Assembly (NCBI GenBank): GCA_016785225.1
Contig: JAFBJZ010000419.1
Location: 496,001-560,000 of the forward strand
Length of the DNA stretch: 64,000 nt
Origin: Psettodes erumei
Taxonomy: Eukaryota; Chordata; Actinopteri; Pleuronectiformes; Psettodidae
Direction of reading: 5' to 3'
Shown here piece after piece: positions 25,193 to 47,481 of the stretch. Numbering within the stretch: the first letter of the stretch is position 1; the number at the start of each line of letters is the position of its first letter. A model generated the notes under the pieces. It did not search any database. It was not told where the DNA came from and saw only the letters and a program-made list of their open reading frames with translations. The position numbers and the translations under genes were made by a program.

Positions 25193-35056
<9,864 letters not shown>

Positions 35057-35890
35057 TAACGCACACGGAGCACTACAGAAGAGCACAACTGGACACAACT
35101 GTGCCAAAGCCACTGGCACCTCCCGAATGTCTGCCATCGTGGACACTACAAGATTTTTTTTTTTTTTTTGAAACCTAATTTTCACACAAATTTATAAAAG
35201 TAACACAAGAAAACTTAGAGGAACACTCAGCGTTTGAGGTTGCAGTACCCTTCAGATGACAGCGTTCGTCTGGGAGTGCAACCGCAATGCTTGATGTGTT
35301 TAAAAAAAAAAAAAAAAAATCTCGTAGTGTCTTCTCCGTTGACCAATCTGAACAATGTCTGTGTTGGGGACTCTCGGATGGGGACTATCATGAACACATC
35401 TGTCTTTCTGTCTGTCAGTTTGTCTGTTATTGTCAACAAATTTTTAACGTCTTAACTTTAATTGGTACAATTAAAAAAAAGAAGATCTCTGTTTAGAGTG
35501 AAACGATGCATTGTAAATATGAGTTTAAGATGCACTGCATGCTTTTCAGGGAAATTTAGCCCCACTTCGAAGCATGCGTTCCCTTTCTCTTAACTTTTTC
35601 CTCAGCCCTATTTTGCTCAAAGCCATGTTTACAAAAACTGTGAAAGCAGCTGATGTTCTGCTTTGAGATTCACTGACATGCCAGCTTACATGCCATATTT
35701 GTACAAATGTATTTTTAACAGCAAATCTCCAAATGTTAGAACATAGACTTTTTGTTGGAGGTCGAGCATAATGCCTTTAGTATGGCTTATTTTTTTGTGC
35801 ATGATGCCTTAAAATGTGTAAAAAAAACAAAAACAACAAAAACACAGTCAACACGAAAAAGAAATCTTTTATTAAAAAACAAGAAGAAAG
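35057..35890 (+). other. Probable pdcd6 3' UTR
   Basis: AT-rich DNA with homopolymer T (35154-35169) and A (35302-35319) runs follows the stop codon. ATTAAA at about 35872 is a plausible poly(A) signal. The end is inferred. Confidence 0.45.
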
Positions 35891-37467
35891 TAAATCTGAT
35901 GTGGAGTCTGCCTTTATTATTTCCAGGAGTCACGTTGCACTGCGGTGAGGGGAAACCGGGGCAGCAGCGTAGCTAAATGTCGCCCCCTGCTGTACGTGTG
36001 TGGGTTTTACCACTGCAGCGAACGCATCATGTGCCGCAGAACCTTGGTGCAGTGTTTTTGTTTCTGTGGGGGGCTGTTAAAATGTTGCGCCCTCGCGTCC
36101 TTGTTTTGAAATTAGGAACCAGGGACTTTAAGAAAAGAAAGTTTTTACAACGGCTAATATACGTTTTGACAAACTTTATAAAACATGAAGCAGGAAACGT
36201 GAACAGCTTCCGTTTGTTGAAAAGTTGCGAGTTTAAGCGTCGGAGCTGCCAGTGTTTCTCAGTTGCGGGCATTGGTGCGGGAACACTTTTCGCTCGGCGT
36301 GGCTAATTTTAGGAGCTGCCTGTTAAAGTAAGAGTGTCCGGAGGATGGGCTTGACGAGGCGACGAAACCCCAAGACACCGCAGCGGGACGCGCGAGTACG
36401 GTACGTGTCTCTTTACGTGGACCCGAACCTTACCCCGTAGCCACCGAGAGGGGGCGCTGCCGTAAACTGAAAAAAAAGCTTCACTTTACCCACCCCCACA
36501 AACTTAACTCTTTTTTAAAACTTAAGTTTCAGGCATTATGAGACTGACTGGTATTTTTTCCTCCTAGCAGATATGCTGGTTGGTCATAACAGATGTGTGT
36601 GATGACTCATTTTAATGAATTTCCCAGTCTGGGATCAGTAAAGTAAATGCATCTATCTACTCACCTTTAATGAGGCCTCAGCTTAATTAATTGCCCCGCT
36701 GAGGCCACCGTGCACAATACCAAGACGGGAGGGCTGTAAAAACACAAAGAGATCCAACTTCCAACCATCCACATATATCTCAGTGAAATCAAACCCTCTC
36801 CATTCACGGTTCTGCTGCTAAAAGTGTGAATGCTGGATTTGCCCTGCCCTGCAGGCTCATGTTGCATGTCGTCCAGATTTACACCTTCAGGCCCTTAAAA
36901 CGTAGCTGTGAGAGAAACGCGAGGCACACAGGTAATTAAAATGTGGTTCCCCTTCCCTGCACGCAGCGCCGTGTGATTGTTTGTCTGAGGTGCAGCGCAG
37001 CAGAAAGAGACAAATTGCCCTCTCTCCTCCCGCCGTGCCTCGCCTCACCGTCTTTTGTTCCTCAGGACAGCCTGCCTGAGCCGGGCCGCTTCCAGTTGTT
37101 TTCCCTCCTGTTCTGCAGCTTGGACGCGGTTGCCTCCGACTGCGGTCGACAGCTGGATCCCCCGGGACGAGCCTGAACAATGTCAGGTCGACTGCCTGCT
37201 GCGACCTCAAGCCGCAATCTCTGGCACGCTCGCGCGTACTCATAAACACTCGCAGTGTGCGGGAGCCAGGGCCCTCACCTCAGCCCAGGCCGCCTCTTTT
37301 ATTGTCCAACTCTCTTTCTTTCACCAAGTCCTTCCACATAAGGCGATTTACATTCCACCTCCACCTCTCCCGCTGTGAGCTTGAGTTTTCCTCTCTCGGT
37401 CGGCCTCTTTCTAAGCGTGGTGGTTTCTTGTCTGTGCGTCTTTCTCATTCTCGGCCGTCGGTTACAG
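35891..37467. other. Spacer; doubtful short first exon at 36345-36400
   Basis: A possible first exon at 36345-36400 (MGLTRRRNPKTPQRD, donor gtacgt) ends in phase 2, which would fit the acceptor of the crotonase-like exon at 37468. The peptide shows no family likeness and the link is speculative. Otherwise no exon or gene is seen. Confidence 0.25.
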
Positions 37468-39589
37468 GTCAGACTGCGGTCACAGAGAGAAGGGGATCCG
37501 TGGCTGCAGTGCCACCCCCGAGATGCGTAACGTGGCGGGCCAGGAGACGGCGAAGTGTCTGCAGGAGGAGCCGCCGCTGGCCTTCAGCTCTGACAAAGGC
37601 TTGGACGTGGCTGCCCTGAATGGGTAAGGTAAGAGAGTTCTGTGGGACAGGATGGAGGGATGAAAATGGGCTTTTTGCTCCAACTTCTTCTCATTCTTCC
37701 TAAGACATCTTCATCTTCGTGTTTCTCCTCTGTCCACCAGCACCCGACCCGGCTCCTCTCCCTCGCCCTCTTCCTCTACAAATCTCTTTTTCCAGCCCTC
37801 GCTCCTCTTAGTCCATAGATCTTGCCAATGAGCAAGTGTGGACGGGTGCACACACACACACATATAGAGAGAGACACACACCTGCACGATGTCAGCTGGA
37901 AGCACAACAAAGCTCCTTTTGCCCCTAAAAAATGATGATCACACACACATACACACACACACAGAATGAACCCATTCCCTCACTGGAAATAAAATGCAAC
38001 AGTTAGTTTGGTACTACTCTGAGCAGTCGGCTGGAAACGCCGCGCGTTAGCTCATACTGAGCGGGTCGGTGACAAGCGGCGCAGTAGGTGGCTCTTCCTC
38101 GATTCCCTCATTGTGCGTAAATGGGATTTTAATCGCCCCGCCGCACGGAGGTCATCCTGTATTGCTGCTCCGCTGCAACAGGACAGCCGACCCTCAGCGG
38201 GCAGCAGCCTGCGCGTGTTGATGTTGGAGTTCGAATGTAGCGTTTCCCAAAACACCAGGAAACCACGTTGTTCCAATTAACGCCGTCGCAGTCGCTCCAT
38301 CAGCTCTTCATTCTTTAGTGTTGATGTGTTGGCTTTTTTTTTTGTTTCTAATTTCGGAAGTTTGAAGCTTTTGCCTGATGCAGGGTTTCAAATTTGCAGA
38401 CACAGGATTGGGATTTTGCGCTTCTCCGGGCGTTCGGGGTCGCGTACGATCTGGATGTCAACGCAGCTGTGTCGCTACGAACTGAAGATGACGCCATTTT
38501 TAATATCTGGAAAGCCTCATTAGTTCCTCAAAGAATGCATTATACTGCCCTAAAATAGGCATTTCGAACATTTCAGGTCAAGTGCCAAACTTGGTTTGAA
38601 GAGGACACTGCACTCGGCCTCTCGCGTCACGAAACGATGCTTTAAGGTCCAGCGCTTTAGTTAGAGTCCAGGGAGCTAAGTCACATCGCAGCGTGACACA
38701 CTGTTTCTCCACAATTGCCCTGCTGTAATCAAAGCTCCCAGTTGATGGGTGTTGCTGGCACATGTGTTCATCATAACAGTTTCATTCCGGGTTAATTCCT
38801 GTTACATTATGGGAGGGAGGAGGATTTTATGAGTCCCTGCCAGAGCCTGTGACATAGTGTTTGTAGGCCTCTCGGGCAATGTTGCAATTACCACATGAAT
38901 GTAGCGGAAGGGTCCGTGGTTGGAGTATGTTAGTCTTCCATTAATGAGAATATTATGTGCGTGCGCGTGCTGCGCGCGTTTGTGTGTGTGTGTGTGCGCG
39001 ATCTGTGACCGACCGTGTATTGGATTTTAGGCTCTTCAGGGAAGAGACGCTTTTGTGTGCCAGCCAGCCCCCAAAAGCAAGCTCTCGGTCCAAATTGCAG
39101 CCCTCAGACTCCGGCCCAACTTGTTTTTTTTCATCCTCATCATTTTCCCTTCCTCTTTGACTTTCCAGCTGCCATACTTTGTAATTTTGTGGTCTCCTCC
39201 AGGAGGGAATTTCTGCGCTGGTTATGATCTGAGAGAGCTGGCCAATCACACGGCCTCCCTCAAATTGGAGCAAGATGTCACCAAGGGTCCCGCGGTGTTT
39301 GGGCTGCGTGCGTGCTACAGAGGGTCATATCTATATTTCCTTGTGATCATAAGGGGGCAGATTAAGGTTTCCATAAAATGTAAAACCAGAAAATATCATC
39401 ACTAGTGACTGTGAATATTTTAAGGGTACGGGAAGGCAGGTAGTGGTGAAGATTTAAGTTTCCGGAGTGACACTGGATCAGTGGAATTCCTTCTAAAGTA
39501 TAGTTTTGTGTGTGTGTGTGCGTGGGCAGCTCAACATACATGTATATGTCGCCCGGATGTCTGGATGCACAGCATGCATGTAATGCCTG

Positions 39590-39815
39590 TTTTTGTATCC
39601 CGGCGGGGACTCAAACCTGAACGCACAGCAGCCCATGGGACACGAACCGAGGTCCCCGCCAGCAGAGGGTTCTTTCTGAGGGTTCAGACTTGGTTTCAGG
39701 GGTCAGGGTGCAATTAGTTTTAGGTCAGGGTTAAGTTTAGGCCTTCAGTTGTGATGGTTAAAGGATTAGGAAATACCTTATGTCACGGAGTGTCCCCATA
39801 ACGTCAGGTTTGTGT
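39590..39815 (+). repeat. Degenerate TTAGGG-like dispersed repeat
   Basis: The stretch reads ...gggtcagggtgcaattagt, tttaggtcagggttaagttt, then gtgtccccataacgtc and a GT-rich tail. It resembles a common vertebrate dispersed repeat made of TTAGGGTTAAG-like units followed by gtccccata and GT repeats. It is diverged from any telomere array. Confidence 0.35.
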
Positions 39816-42800
39816 GAGCGTGTGAGTGAAAATAATTTTTTTTTCTTTTTAACTCTTACAGACAGTGCCTCGATTCTTCAGCAACAGCCCCGACTCATCA
39901 TTTGTTCCTCTTTTGCTGGAGAGATGGAAATCAGAGAGGCAGGGAAAAAAGTATGAAATGCACATCCAGACATGTTTGAGATATACAGGACAGCGGGTAC
40001 CTCCCCACTTAGTTGCATAAACACGTTTTTCCTCTCTCACAGTGTTTAATCCGTCTGCATTGTTTTACTTTACTTAAACCCATGTAGTACAGCGTGCGGC
40101 GTTTGCTGACACTGCTGCTCCTCCTCTTCCACGAGCAGTTGCTACTGATTTTAATAGAACGGCATTACTCTGACCTCAGCTTTAATTTCAGCTGATATCA
40201 CCCATTAAAGCAGGGCTGTGCAACATCGGCCTCTGCGACCACAAGAGGTAATTGCTGGCGCATTGAAGGATGAAGTGATTTTTTTTTTCTGTGTATAATT
40301 TGGGTTAAATTACCCTAAAAAGCTGAGACGACCTGAATCCACAAGGAGCCTGCTCTGCTCTCACAGCGACCTCTCCGGTACGACTGCGCGGCTCCATTTT
40401 CCGACCTCTGGGAAGAGTTCACGTCTGACTTTTTCAAGTTTTGAGTTTCTCTCGGTTCACTAAATATTGCCGTAAGCTCCTCCGTGAACGGACCAGCTCT
40501 TCTTCTTCTTTGACTGCTGGTTTCTCTTTTTAATTCTGCTCCCGTTAATGCTAATACAGTACCAAGACTGCCGCCTTTGGTAATAGGAATAGTTCTGCTG
40601 CTGCCCACTGGTGCTGTACAAAAGCCAGGGGCCTCATATTTTTAAGCCGACCGTCTCCCTTCCACCTTTCTTTCCGTTTTGCCTCTCCTCCCGTCTGTAT
40701 TTGCTCAGCTAATTATATCTGTCCGCGAAAGCATCCGCGTGTTTTTCTTTGCGTTCAAGCGCAGATCATCCGTCTCCTAATGCCAGGAAGCCGACGCCGT
40801 TTCTACTTTTCCTCGGCTTTGTTGCGCTTGTCCTCTGTTATCTCCCCGGCCTCCTCCTGTTTGCGAGCGAGGAGCTGGAGTCGCAGAAGCGATAACACCA
40901 GTGACCGTGACCTTTTGGCATCGCGGCCAGAGTCTGCTGGGCAGCCTTGATAAAGTCGGAGAGGAAGCGACCGACTGCCAGGTTTCCACTGCGGGGCCAA
41001 ACACGGCTTACATATTATTTATGTCACACAATTTCCTCATAAACAACATTTTCCTTTTTTGGCGTCTCATAGCTTACTGGCCACGGTTTGCCCGCTGACT
41101 CAGCTGTCGCTTTAGAGGAACAAGTAGTACTTTGGATCTTCTGCTGTAAACATTTGAAGCTAATCCTGATCCGTGCAAGTCGTGGTCGGCCTCGCAGCAA
41201 CTCTCATACGGAGCTGTCGCTGCTTTCAATACGACCATGGTGTTTATAAATACAACTGTTGTGTTGTAATTTACTTGCCCTACTAGATTTTGAGTGCAAA
41301 CACGTACAGTAGGTCTTATCATGCCGGGCCTGTAATTTAACGGGAGGACATCCCGGCAGTGCCCCTGCCTGACGGTCTGTACGTCCTTACAAGCGGCATT
41401 TTAATTCAAATGCCATTTGGCCGCCATTATTCCAGACGTCGAGTTGATTTCGCTTAGCTTCGACTGTAGTTTGAAACGTTCACTCGTAATTTATAGGTGA
41501 TTTCTAAGGCAGATCCTGGCTGTTTAAAAAAAAACATGATTAGGATTTTAACGGTTTATCGCACACGTCCGCGCACAAACCGACGGACCTCTTGCGACAG
41601 AGTCAAACGTCTCAATTCGCACCTTGCGCGTCCCGTGCAAGGATGAAATCATCTCCTCCATCAGCTCCGAACTACGTTCAGGCGGGAGGAAAGGGCACTG
41701 CTGCAGTTTCAGCACGTTAAAGGCATTTCCTCCCTGCCAGGCTTGTTTGTCAACACATTTTGTTTCCGGCGGCGCAGTTGAACTCTGTGGAGTTTTTGGT
41801 TTTGTTTTATTTTTTTAATCTGGATGTAGAATTAGCAGAGCGATTATTACTTTGACTGCAGGTTTTGGAGCATTTTCTCACCCACGCCTGCTGTAGAACC
41901 CGCATCCTCACCTTTTTCGAGCCTGTAGTTAAGGTCGTTTAAATCCTGCTGTGGGTGAGGGAATATTAGCAGCATTTAATTGGCCCAAATGACACGTTTC
42001 TCTTAAGACCCAACATTTAGGGGGGGAAAAAAACCCAAACAGACTTTACAGTGGAAAAACTCACCGCATGAATTTAATTGTACTTAATTTTCCCAACATT
42101 AAACATTTGACAACCCGGCTTCCCTCCCCGTTTGCATCAAAAGAAACGCTGCTCTGTGGGATGCACAGTTTATTTAAAGATCCTGTGTTTCTTACAGACT
42201 GCTTCCTTTTAATGGTTGAATTCTGTGCCTGCCGTTGGGTCGGGCACACATCGCAGCTGCCCGGAGGGAATCCCTGGTGGCTTTGGAGTCCAAAAAACCC
42301 TCAGAGGCCCGCTGCGTTGCTCTGATGTGGGCCAAAGGCAACCGCAAGGGTCTGACAGCTTTCTGACGTGCGATTGGCTGCCGAACCTGTGGCTTCCTGT
42401 CTGGGGTCCCTCTGCCCCGCCAAGGAGGAAATGAGAAGGAGGAGGTGGTTGCGTCACCGGAGTCTGGTATTAGTGCCTAATGCTCGTCGAATTTTGAGAG
42501 ACGTGAATTAAAAACCACCACGCTCAAGTAATTCCCTTCTGTCATTTAAGTTTTACTTTGAACATTACAAAGAAAAAAAAAGCTGGCACCCGAGATGGAA
42601 ACTTGAAATAGCTCAGAGAACTTCACAAAGACTTCTAAAATGGAAAGACTAAATCGAGAAAGAATAGGACTGATTTTCCAGCACTAAATGGAGATGCCCA
42701 CACTTCCTCTGCACCAAAGAAGAACAAGCCACGTGTGGACCTGAAGTGGAACCTCAGTCCAAGGCCGACGTGACATTGGCCAGTTGAAACACCTGTTGAA

Positions 42801-45415
42801 CGAGAAACTGAGTGTCACAATCCGGTGATTGCATCGTCTCACGTCAGGACCGGCTCCTCTTAGGACACTCAAGGTTTCATTTCCATACGTAGTGAACAGG
42901 CACAGCGTGTTTGTGCTGAGATGGAAAGCATGTGCTTATTTTACATAGCTTCATATTAGTCCAAAGACAACTCTTAAATTTAAGAAAAATGAGAATCATT
43001 TGAATTGTCAGACCTCAAGGTGCCCGATCTGATCATTTAAAAAATGATTTTTCTCTCTTTTTTTTTTCTTCGGCTGCTACAACTCCTCCTCCCGTTTTTG
43101 TGGTTTAAGGCCCCATGTGCCACCTTGGTGGTCTCTTATCATAGCGCTCTGCAAACTATAGAATACACAGCCCTCTTATTAAAGCTAAACATGTCAGATG
43201 AAGTGGACTCTCATCTGCGCACCCAATCTGACTGAACCGCTTTTCCCCCCAATTCCTGTTTTTTTTTTTTTTTCTCAAAGCCAGTTCCTCTCCCTATGTC
43301 CATTTAGTCTGCAGTTATCCGGAAATCGTTAATCCACATCAAACTGAGTCCCCGTTGCCCTCATGAGGGGCCATTGTCGTGGGGCTTTGCTTTGATGTGG
43401 TGAGGATGCCAGCAGCACCAGCAGCAAAACCAGAACACCTCAGGGTGTCCTGTTTCGCGCTCTGCTCCCAGGTTTGGAAGTTGGTGGAGACGGTGGATGT
43501 GGTGTCCTGAGGAGTGCCGTCTGCTCTCGGGATTTGGCTCCATTGTTAAGTCCAAAAAAAATAAATTAACTCTTCTGATTTCGTCAGAGGTCGGCCTTTT
43601 TGACTAGTAGAGATTCATTGTCCTGCTCGTCGACGCTTCAGAGGGGTAAATTCTAGAGGGGGGCTTGAACCCAAGTATGTTCACTTGTAGAATCCCAAGT
43701 CAATTGCAAGTTTAATTTCTCTGTCAGTGCAATATTTTTCCCTTGTTTTTTTATTATTTTTATTTTTATCTTGATATTTAGTATAAATGAGCATTTGATT
43801 GCAATTGTCTCAGGCTACAGATCAAGTTTGTGAAGCAGGAAACTGTCCTTTCATCCATTCACAGTGATAAGTGCCAATGGTCTGCTTTTCTCCCCCAGAC
43901 TTGCATCAGTCATATAAGCTGTGATGGCACTGCGATGCAGGAGGAACTAACTTTCTGTCCAGTCATTAAACAATGGGCTTCGCTGAGTCATCCAGCTCTG
44001 GTAATAACAAGCCTCCGTCCTGACAGCGGGCTTATCTGCTCTGAACAAGGAGGCAGGGTTCCTTTCCAAATGCGAAGCTGACCACCGAAACCCAAAGATG
44101 ACGAACGCGCTCGTTGTCGCGCAGAAGCCGACGGATCAACTTGTATCGGTGTTATGATCAGCATGGCTTCCAAATATTTTCCTCTGGAAGGAAAGAGTAG
44201 AGGTCTTGCGACCACTGCTCTCTGCCTCAGCCCTGCCCTTCAAGCCAAACATGCCTTTTGAGTTAAAAGTACTTTGGGGGGGGTTTGCTCTTCAGTTATG
44301 TGGGCGCAGGTCTGTGTAAATTCCATCAAAAAGGACACATCAGAGACGGAGAGAGGGGGTGAGGTGGGTGGGGGGTGGGGTACTAGAGTGGAGTGCTACG
44401 GATAAGCAGGGAGATCCTTCCGGTCGCTGATAGCGGTGGTGCCAACAGCAGCACCGAAGACAGACTGACTGGAGGTCACCCTGCTTCTTTATCTGTCTCC
44501 CGCTGAGACTTGCTTTGTCCTCCTGGCTCGGTTCCGGCTCCACGTGCCTCTTACCGTTTCCTGCCGACCTCCCGCCGGCCTCTGCTCCTTTTTCATCCTT
44601 TTTCTATCTGTGTTTGGCCGCAGCCGGCGGCGATAGCGCCGGACGCGACGCAGGAGAAGCTCCTTGCGCTGATCTGCCCTGCGCTGCTGAGTGGCTGGGG
44701 GCGGCGAATCGCAGCCAGGGGGTGCACGTGCCCCAGGGGGTACTTCTGCCACGGACAGGCTGTTTTGTGGGAAGGCTGTTGAGTAGCTTAACGAATTTGG
44801 AAAAAGAGTGTTACATAAAATCCAGGTGGCAAGTGGTATTGAAGATGGGGTGCTTCTTCTGACAAGGCTGTAGGATTACGTCAGACAAAGAAAAAAAGGT
44901 TGGATGTTTAGCGTGCGCTGGATGTCTAGCGTGCGAGTTGGACATGCTCGTCTGTGAACGTCCTCGTGCGTGCGAGTGCGTGCTACACAAAACCCCGGCC
45001 AAAACACGCTCCACTGTTGTCTCAGTCAACACCGACGAGACCTTGAATGCGTCGCACACCTGCGCCACAAGGACTCGTGCTACTTTTACAGCAGCACAGA
45101 GGAGGCGAGGTGCGTGTTTGCCTCGCGTGTCATCAGCTCATTGTGCTCGGGAGCTGCGTGCATTCCTGTGCCGCGGGACGGCTGAAGAATGGAGTGAGAT
45201 GTCGCATTCGCAGGCACCCACCCCTCCGTCCCCCACCTAATCATGAGCCCTCTCCGTCAGAGAGCCCCACCTGTGCCGGCCGAGCCCGGACCAGGCCCCC
45301 GGATCGGTCGCGCGTGTATTACCGCCCGTATCCCAATTTGATGGAGACATGGAGACAGAGGGCAGACCGCGCTGTGTGAACCCAGTCGCAGCAATTCCAG
45401 GACTCCCCATAGAGT

Positions 45416-45439
45416 GAGAGAGAGAGAGAGAGAGAGAGA
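45416..45439 (+). repeat. (GA)n microsatellite
   Basis: Twelve GA units inside the non-coding middle of the crotonase pseudogene. Confidence 0.95.
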
Positions 45440-47481
45440 AACCTGGAACCCAGCATGATGATTTGGGGTTATGAAAACATGTCTGACACATGTGCTCTCG
45501 AGGGGCAGTCAGACAGAATCAGCGACTTGGACGAATTAGGGATTCGGGGATTGTGGCGTGGAACTTGGGAGCGCTGAAGAGTCGAAGGCATGCCAGTCGC
45601 AGCTGGTCCTCCTTAGGAATTAGGACAGATGCCAGGAGGCTTGCCGTACTTTCCTCTCCCGCTCCTGCCTTCCCTTCCCTCTGTCTCACCGGCAGACACG
45701 GTAATAATGCAAATGCGCTCACCGACACCGAGGGTGAGGAGGAGTTCGGGCCCTCGCATACTGACTGGAAAGAGAGCGGCGCGAGCATTAAGGAGGAAAA
45801 CTGTTTTCAAAACTTCGCTCCCCTGACAGCTGTAAACTACATTAATGTCAGCGGCGTATTATGTATTCCTAAGCATTTCTCTAACCGTTTTCACACAGCC
45901 TAAATGACCTTAACCCAACACAGTGGCAAAGTGGCCTACATTTCCTTTGACCTTGTACTGTTAAGTAAGTTAAGTAAGACCCCCCCACCCCCATAGTCTG
46001 GCTGTATTCCAGCAGGAAGGTGAAGATATTTTCGAGGAGGCTGTGCAGTAATACGGGCTGATTTTCTGTTTCTTTCATTTTCCATCATCCAAGGGGGCAT
46101 CTTTTTTACTTGTTTTTTTTTTCAGTTCAGCACTCCAATACTCAAAAGATATTTCATTTATAATGACAGAAAACAACACAAAGCAGCAAACGTTTGGCAT
46201 TTTCTTTGATAAAAGAATCAAAGTAATCATTAGAAAGTAAGCATTAGTGTAGGTAGTGTAGTATTAGTGTAGTAGTTGTATGTTTTTGCATTTCATATTG
46301 AACTTGTTCTCATCTTTTTTTCCAGAAATCCCCCCCGATTGGTCGAGGCACAGAGGGGCTGCAGCGTCTCATTGGTCTGTCAAAATCCCTGGACCTGATT
46401 CTGACTGGTTGGCCCATTGGAACCCATGGACCGGCTAACAGAGTTGTTCCTGATGGCCACAGTATTAGAGGTAAAGTCTGGGTGCTGTGTCATGAATCAG
46501 GCTGGATACACAGCTCAACAAATACTGACCAAAATGTATTTATGGCATCAAATATCAAAAAGTGAAAATCTCTCATTTTAGAGCATGTTAAATTTAGTAC
46601 CACAAACTGTGGTATTGGGAAAAAAAGTATTATATTACTGTTAGTAGTACATGGCCCATATTCCAGCTCAGCTTCATCAGTCTTTATGTTTTCACATAAA
46701 ATGATGAGTCATGATCAGAGGTGTATGCCTTAAAAATGACTGCAGTGTTTTTGTGGATTCATCTACTGCTCATCAAAGATGTTTCCCCTCGGTGCATTTC
46801 AATATGTCATTCCCTGTGTTATATTAATGCATGAATGCTTCCGTATCCTTAACCTCCCCCCAAGGAAAAAGCCTTTCCATGTGCCTCTCACGTCTGCGAT
46901 TCCCTCCCCTTTCTCCGTAGACCTTAGGAGGAGATTAGCTTAATTCTTTCCCACAGTCAAGCCTCGACCCATGTGGCCTCTCTGAGGGAGGATCACCTCG
47001 CGCAGATTTAACATCAGAGGGAAACCTGTGTGCATTTCCTTTTTTCTTTTTTGCGTATGCATGCTGTTCCGTATGTGTTCATCTGTGTCAACTGACTTCA
47101 TGTTGTAACCATAGGTTTCCACGCGACAGTGACGGTGGGCCAGCCGCTGCTCGGACACGTACGGCTGCTGTGACGCTCCCCGCTCCACACAGGCGCACCC
47201 GATGTAAGACTTTTACACTACGGTGCCTGTACTCCGACCTGCCAGCTTCATATGACGTGACTCCACATAAGATCAGTGATACATTGGTGCTAATCGTTGC
47301 CCTCTCGCCAGCTGCTTGTGTTTTGTTTAAGCACGAACTTTGCGATGCACCAAAGAAAGAGTTACTTTTAATTGTTGTGATCTGTCTCCGTCCGCCAGGG
47401 CCATGCAGTATGAGATCATCCTGCCATCCAATCAGAGGCTGTTGTCGGAGCACCTGGTGTTCGCCGCTGGAGGAGCAAGAG

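Larger units (their letters stand above)
39295..46325. other. Non-coding stretch inside the crotonase pseudogene
   Basis: Seven kilobases without a supportable exon. It includes a TTAGGG-like degenerate repeat near 39590-39810 and a GA repeat at 45416-45439. Open frames are short or driven by composition. The missing middle exons of the crotonase were looked for here and not found. Confidence 0.5.
37468..47481 (+). pseudogene. Decayed crotonase-family (enoyl-CoA hydratase/isomerase) gene
   Basis: Scattered exons match the crotonase fold. Exon 37468-37628 holds a VTERRGSVAAV-like strand, then, in another frame, PEMRN..ETAKCLQ and GLDVAALNG, so the frame shifts inside it. It closes with TAA at 37625-37627, and removing the intron places this stop directly before GGNFCAGYDLREL in exon 39203-39294. 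Exon 46326-46470 reads LQRLIGLSKSLDLILTG, WPIGTHGPANRVVPDG; relatives have RP and about five more residues before LANRVV. Its 5' end is shifted by a C-run. A segment at 47398-47481 (AMQYE, then LLSEHLVFAAGGARG) resembles the family C-terminus. The exons that should carry the oxyanion-hole motif (AGGLELAL type) and the FGVPLIDGGT strand are not visible between 39295 and 46325. An intact gene with assembly errors is less likely given the missing exons. Confidence 0.72.
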
